From Microglena sp. YARC (lineage: Eukaryota; Chlorophyta; Chlorophyceae; Chlamydomonadales; Chlamydomonadaceae), in the NCBI GenBank assembly GCA_022414725.1, contig CM039462.1, positions 116,371,409 through 116,435,408 of the forward strand: a DNA stretch of 64,000 nt, in the 5' to 3' direction. The first letter of the stretch is position 1. Each line of letters begins with the position of its first letter. Positions 59,881 through 64,000 of this stretch are shown piece after piece. The notes under the pieces were generated by a model. It was not told the origin of the DNA and ran no database searches. It was given only the letters and a program-made list of their open reading frames with translations. Position numbers and translations under genes: made by a program.

Positions 59881-62430
59881 TGCAGACCTAGGGTAGGTAT
59901 GGCTGGGTAGTGGCAGGGGTAGATAACTGTGGGGAAGCAGAGGGGGGCAGTGGTGGGTGGTAGGCTGCCAGGGCAGGGTAGTGAGGGATTTAAGAGTCCT
60001 GGGGTAGGTGATTTGTGTGTCTGAAGAGGTAAGGGTAGGATGTGCAGGGAGGTTATGTGGTTCCCAGTAGGGTGAGATGCTGAGCATGTGCTGTGACCAG
60101 ATGTCTTTGAACCCCTGGAGACGGTTTAGGTATTCAGGTTGGCTGCTTGGGTTGCTGATGATGAGAATGTGGAGCTTGTGGGAGGAGGTAGGGTTGTGAT
60201 GTTTGCCCCCTAGCCAGGTTTCAGAGGTGCTGTAGATTTCAGAGAAAGGTCTGGAGTCCACGTGATGGATCCAGGGGTGGTGCAATAGTTTCTTGTAGGG
60301 GGCATTATAGTTGTCTGGGATGAGTAAGACAGTGCATGTTGGGATGTGTTGTGCTTCTGCGTGGTCAGCACTGGCTAGAGCCCACCTGAGTGCCTTGTGT
60401 GCATCGGTGACGGAGGTAGGGATGTCCACCAGTGATCCCCCTGTCCAGATGCTGTGGAAGAGATCCCCGTTGGCTCCAAAGAGCTGGTCAGCTGGGTTAT
60501 GGAGGAAAATTCTTCATAGGCAGAATCTAGGTTGAGTGGGTAGCAGTGCGGTGATGGGTGATGTTGAGGTGTAGGTTAGCTTGGTGCAGGGCTGGGGAAG
60601 AGTGTAGGTGGAGGCAGGGGTGTCCTTGTGTCTGGTGTATAGGGCTGCAAGGTCAGGTAGGAATCCTCCTTGTGTGAGTTGGTTCCAAGTTGAAGGGCGT
60701 GTAGTTTTATTGTATTCATAGTGTGTGTGGAGGGAGGTGAGAAGGGTGTTGGTACTATGACCCACACATTTCCGGTGGGGTTATAGAGGAATGTAGTGTC
60801 TGCATGCGTGTGGGTTTGATGGCCTTCTGAGCCAGTGAGGATGCCAGTTTGGGCTGTGTGTTTGAGTGGTGATTGGATGTCCCAGGTAGGGTTTCGGTCA
60901 TGAGTGTCTATGTGAAGAAGTTTGTGGACAAGGGCATGGTTATCAGCGTTGAAGCCAGGTGTAGTGGCCCATTGTACCCTGTTTCTGGGAGTTAGTAAGG
61001 TGGGAGTCTCTTCTGGGGTTAAAAGGGTGGGTTGTGGTGGTGGGTGTGTCTTTGAAGGCCTGGAGAAGGGTGTCATAGGTGGATTGGCCCAGCATAGTGA
61101 TGAGATGGGTGGTGTGGTATGGTTGTGGTTTCCAGTGGACCTCAGAGGTGGTGGGAGTAATTGGTTTACTGTAAAGGATAGTGTAACCAATTTGAGTGTA
61201 TTGACTGATATGGTCGTTGTGCATGGTGATGGGGGCCCATTGGAGGTGGGCAGTGGTGTGATGCTGGTGTCCCAAGTGTCCATGGTCGTTTGCTGCGCCT
61301 GCTGGTGATGCTGAGGGGTGTGTACGGTTACCATAGGTGAGGTGAAGGAGACGGTAGGGGGGATGGGGATCCAGGGTAGGGTGGAGCATTGCTGCCTTGA
61401 GAAGATCAGGGTTGGAGTCCTTAGTGATGTTGTAGTGCTTAAAGAAGGGCTTGGCTGGGCCGCGGATGATGGCCTTGCAGAGGTGAAGGCGGGATGCCCA
61501 GGTTGTCGCTGCTTCATTGTTGCCATGCTTTACCGTAGTGGTCGACGTTGACGTTCCATTCGGCTGTAGAGTTGCAGGTGGTCCACGCCCACCATTGTTC
61601 CCCGCTGATGTCTCGGAGAGGGTCTGCTGTGTAGTCCGCTTCCTTGACAGGAGGTTGCGCTCGGCTGGTGGGGTAGCGCTGAGTTGGGGTGGAGGCCGGG
61701 CGGGCGACAAACATGTTCTGCGCATCGGCTGCGGTTTGGGTGGGATGGTGTATGACGAGGTAAGTCCGTCGCTGCGGTAATGGAAGAGGGTTGGCATGGC
61801 TGAGGGAGGGGAGCAGGTCGGGGCTGTTGCCAGTGAGGTGTGCTGTAAGGAGGTTGAGGGAGCGCCGATGGTGCTTTGTGACTTTGCCCTGTGTGATAAG
61901 AGGGAGATCCGTGGTAGTGATAAGGTGAGTGCCTGCTGGGGTAACCAGGTCGTGGTATGTATAGATCCTAGATCGTGGAAGGGAAAGTCCACAAGGGAGA
62001 CAGGGATGTGAGCATGTTGAGGGAGTACTGGATTGGATGTTGAGCTTATCCAGGAGCTCTGTGTCATTCAGGTAATTTGGATGTTTGAATGGTCTAGGAG
62101 TTGAAGTTGCCGGGAAAGAGATGAGTATTGGGAGGAGTTTGGGAGAGAGAGAGGTTGGAGTGAGAGTGTGAAAAGTTTTGAAGGTTTTAGTGAGGAGAGA
62201 TTTTGGTTAGTATCCCCAGGCGTCCAGTGTCATTCATGGCGTGGGTGAGGGCAGAGGCAGTAATTTTGTGTATTCAGTGAGGAGAGAGGGGATCCCTAGG
62301 CCTGCCTCTGTTTTGGGCAGGTGTAGTGCCCTAGTGGGGAAGGACATGGGAAGGCTGCTGCACAGTTTTGACTGTCTTAAAGTACTGCTTTATCTATAAT
62401 GTGGATGTCTGTGAGAGAGAAGGGGGCTAC
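59880..62430 (-). pseudogene. LINE linker region between RT and RNase H
   Basis: Long open frames (60943-62067, 60576-61526, 59869-60429) overlap on the minus strand. The part at 59869-60429 (CTVLLIPDNYNAPYKKLLHH, HHVDSRPFSEIYSTSETWLG) looks like a folded domain I cannot name; the rest is proline/threonine/histidine-rich. Confidence 0.5.
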
Positions 62431-63800
62431 GATCATAGTGGGTATTTGATGGCTGCTCTGATGCATTGTGTGATTATGCGTATGCATTGTTCAGGGGTTG
62501 CCCTGCTTTTAGCTTTGTTGAGTATATGTAGGCCCTTGGTGTGAATAATGTCAAGGGTGGCATGCAGTTGGGTTTTCCAGTTGAGGGTGAGAGAGATGTG
62601 GACTCCTAAGTATTTGTAGGCTATGTCTGGTGGTTGATAAGTGGCATATGTGTCTCCAAGGGCTATTTTGTCCTGGAGTCTTTGTTTGAGGATATCATTG
62701 TGGGTGAGGTTTGAGGGGTGTGTCTTGTGAAGGATGCCACTGACCACACATTTGGTAGCATTGAGAGGGATGCCAGACCAGGTGCTGAACAGTTGGACTT
62801 TACCACATTGGATGCGGAGGTCCTCGACCGTTCCAGTGAGGACTGCGGTGTCATCCGCGTACCCCAGGCTGCTGGTGAGGTGCTCGTCAGCCTCCGCGGT
62901 GGGAAGGGAGGCAGCGCGGTATCCCTGCCTCCTGAGCATAGCCATCGGTGGAGGGGTTCAATAAAGATGATGAAGAGGAGAGGGGAGAGTGTGTCCCCTT
63001 GGATGATCCCCTGGTGATGGGGATGGGTTGACCAGGTGTGTTGTTAAGGAGGATGTGAGTGTTGGAGTTGGTGTAGATCCCTTTGACTGTGTCTATGGTG
63101 TCGTGGTGAATCCAAGGTTGTGCATAATGCAAAGAAGTTTTTTGGTGATCTATCATGTTGAAGGCAGAGCTAAAGTCAAAGTAAGCTGCGTACAAGTCTT
63201 GTTGGAAGAGGGAGGCATCCTCTATGTTGTGAAGGAGGTTGAGGAGCTGCCTATAGGTGCTCTTGTCTTTTCTGAATCCCTCTTGGCAGGTGCTGAGAAT
63301 ATGATTGGTTTCTGAGTAGGTGGAAATTGTGTTGGTGATGAGGAGATCCAGAGTTTAGCCACAGAATTGTTTAAGTCCTATGGGTCTATAGTTCTGGGGA
63401 AGGTATGGGTCAGATTTTTTGTAGAGCATAACTGTGTGAGAAGCTTTCCAGCAGTCTGGGGTTTCTCCCAAGATCCAGGAGATTTGCATAAGTTTGTGAA
63501 TGACAGTGTGCATTTCGGTGGGGAGACACATCAGTAATTCATTGGGTATCCCATCTGGTCCTGTGGCTTTATTTGTGGCCAGTTTTCTGATGCAGTCGGT
63601 GTAGGCAGTTTGGGGATGAGAGGTAGGTGTAGGGTGAGGCAGTATGCTGAATAGAGGTGGCGGGGGTTTCGAGTTGAAATTTTGTCAGTGTGTGTTTCCC
63701 AGGGGGGAGGGGTGGAGTAGGCAGTGTAGTTGCCATTGGGTGGGGCACAGGGGGAGACATGAGTTTTGCCCATGTGTTTGGTCAAAAGATCAAGGAGATC
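62430..63800 (-). pseudogene. LINE reverse transcriptase
   Basis: Motifs in order: SWILGETPDCWKASHTVMLY and PQNYRPIGL (fingers) near 63480-63360, GFRKDKSTYRQLL, YAAYFDFSSAFNMIDH (motif A Asp) near 63170, ITRGSSKGTHSPL (motif B) and SLGYADDTAVL (catalytic YADD) near 62860, then the thumb. Frames change at several points. Copies the element's RNA into DNA at the target site. Confidence 0.88.
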
Positions 63801-64000
63801 GTTAGTTTTAGTATGTAGGGTTCCAGTTTGCTGGTTAAGAAGGACAGTGGGAGAGTGGGGTTGGCCGTCTGGTTTGAAGATGTGTCTATATGCATAACCC
63901 GCGCCTGTGTATTAAGGCGATGGCGAAACTTCTTGATGGCCTTGGTGCTTCTTTCCTCCTTTTGCAGGGCTTGGATAGTGCGTAGCTCCTGGATAGTGTG

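Larger units (their letters stand above)
58228..64000 (-). mobile_element. LINE (non-LTR retrotransposon) with RT, RNase H and CCHC; 5' part beyond the window
   Basis: Read on the minus strand: RT (about 63800-62430), a 2.5-kb linker, RNase H (about 59880-59400), CCHC knuckle (about 59070-59010), 3' UTR and a hexamer tail at 58228-58252. Composition (GT-rich on the plus strand) differs from the viral block, so it is a host-type element. Frames are broken in places, so it may be an old copy. It inserted into the 300-bp array, ending just after AAGTATA. The endonuclease domain would lie outside the window. Confidence 0.9.

Overview
The window looks like a eukaryotic (probably algal or other protist) scaffold that carries a block of giant-virus (Nucleocytoviricota-like) DNA. 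Positions 1-7.6 kb are host-like: intron-type spacing, tandemly duplicated exons with splice-like borders, proline-rich low-complexity stretches, and CA and CTA microsatellites. A run of exactly 1,000 N (7668-8667) is a scaffolding gap. From about 16.6 kb to 55.9 kb the sequence is gene-dense on both strands and carries giant-virus style families: a D5-like SF3 helicase, ankyrin, F-box and LRR proteins, a dual-specificity phosphatase, a J-domain protein, a DUF2263-type PARG, two LRAT-fold proteins, a T5orf172 GIY-YIG protein, a tryptophan-repeat protein, and zinc-finger and PD-(D/E)XK proteins. No capsid, family-B polymerase or packaging ATPase is recognisable here, so this is a partial or fragmented viral locus. 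The host species cannot be named from the sequence.

Layout. 8.7-16.6 kb: low-quality or decayed sequence containing recognisable but indel-riddled copies of segments that occur cleanly at 37.5-38.3, 49.2-49.9 and 52.8-53.0 kb, plus three tandem-repeat fields. 16.65-16.70 kb: a near-perfect AT-rich palindrome at the change from noisy to clean sequence. 16.9-22.4 kb: tryptophan-repeat gene, F-box/LRR remnant and membrane/coiled-coil proteins. 23.0-26.07 kb: an IS630/Tc1-mariner-type transposon carrying a transposase and a Fanzor (eukaryotic TnpB-like RuvC nuclease). 26-36 kb: small viral genes, phosphatase, ankyrin proteins, a 96-bp tandem array and a J-protein. 36-46.5 kb: ankyrin, LRR, LRAT, PARG and D5 helicase genes, among which several copies of a 166-bp MITE have landed. 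46.5-53.2 kb: GIY-YIG, second LRAT gene, D5 fragment, zinc-finger/nuclease gene. 53.2-55.9 kb: a heavily frameshifted polymerase-like plus SF3 helicase gene whose 3' end starts a ~300-bp tandem array (to 58.2 kb). 58.2-64 kb: a LINE on the minus strand (RT, RNase H, CCHC), whose 3' tail abuts the array; it runs off the window.

The strongest biology here is the mobile-element ecology: a Fanzor-bearing IS630 element, a second IS630 lineage with its own terminal repeats, a MITE of that second lineage packed with three tandem copies of sequence resembling the Fanzor gene's 3' end, and a distinct 166-bp MITE with 4-bp target duplications that sits at the 3' ends of viral genes and supplies their stop codons. 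Many genes carry single-base frameshifts. Some may be assembly errors, so frames marked as broken should be read with that in mind.
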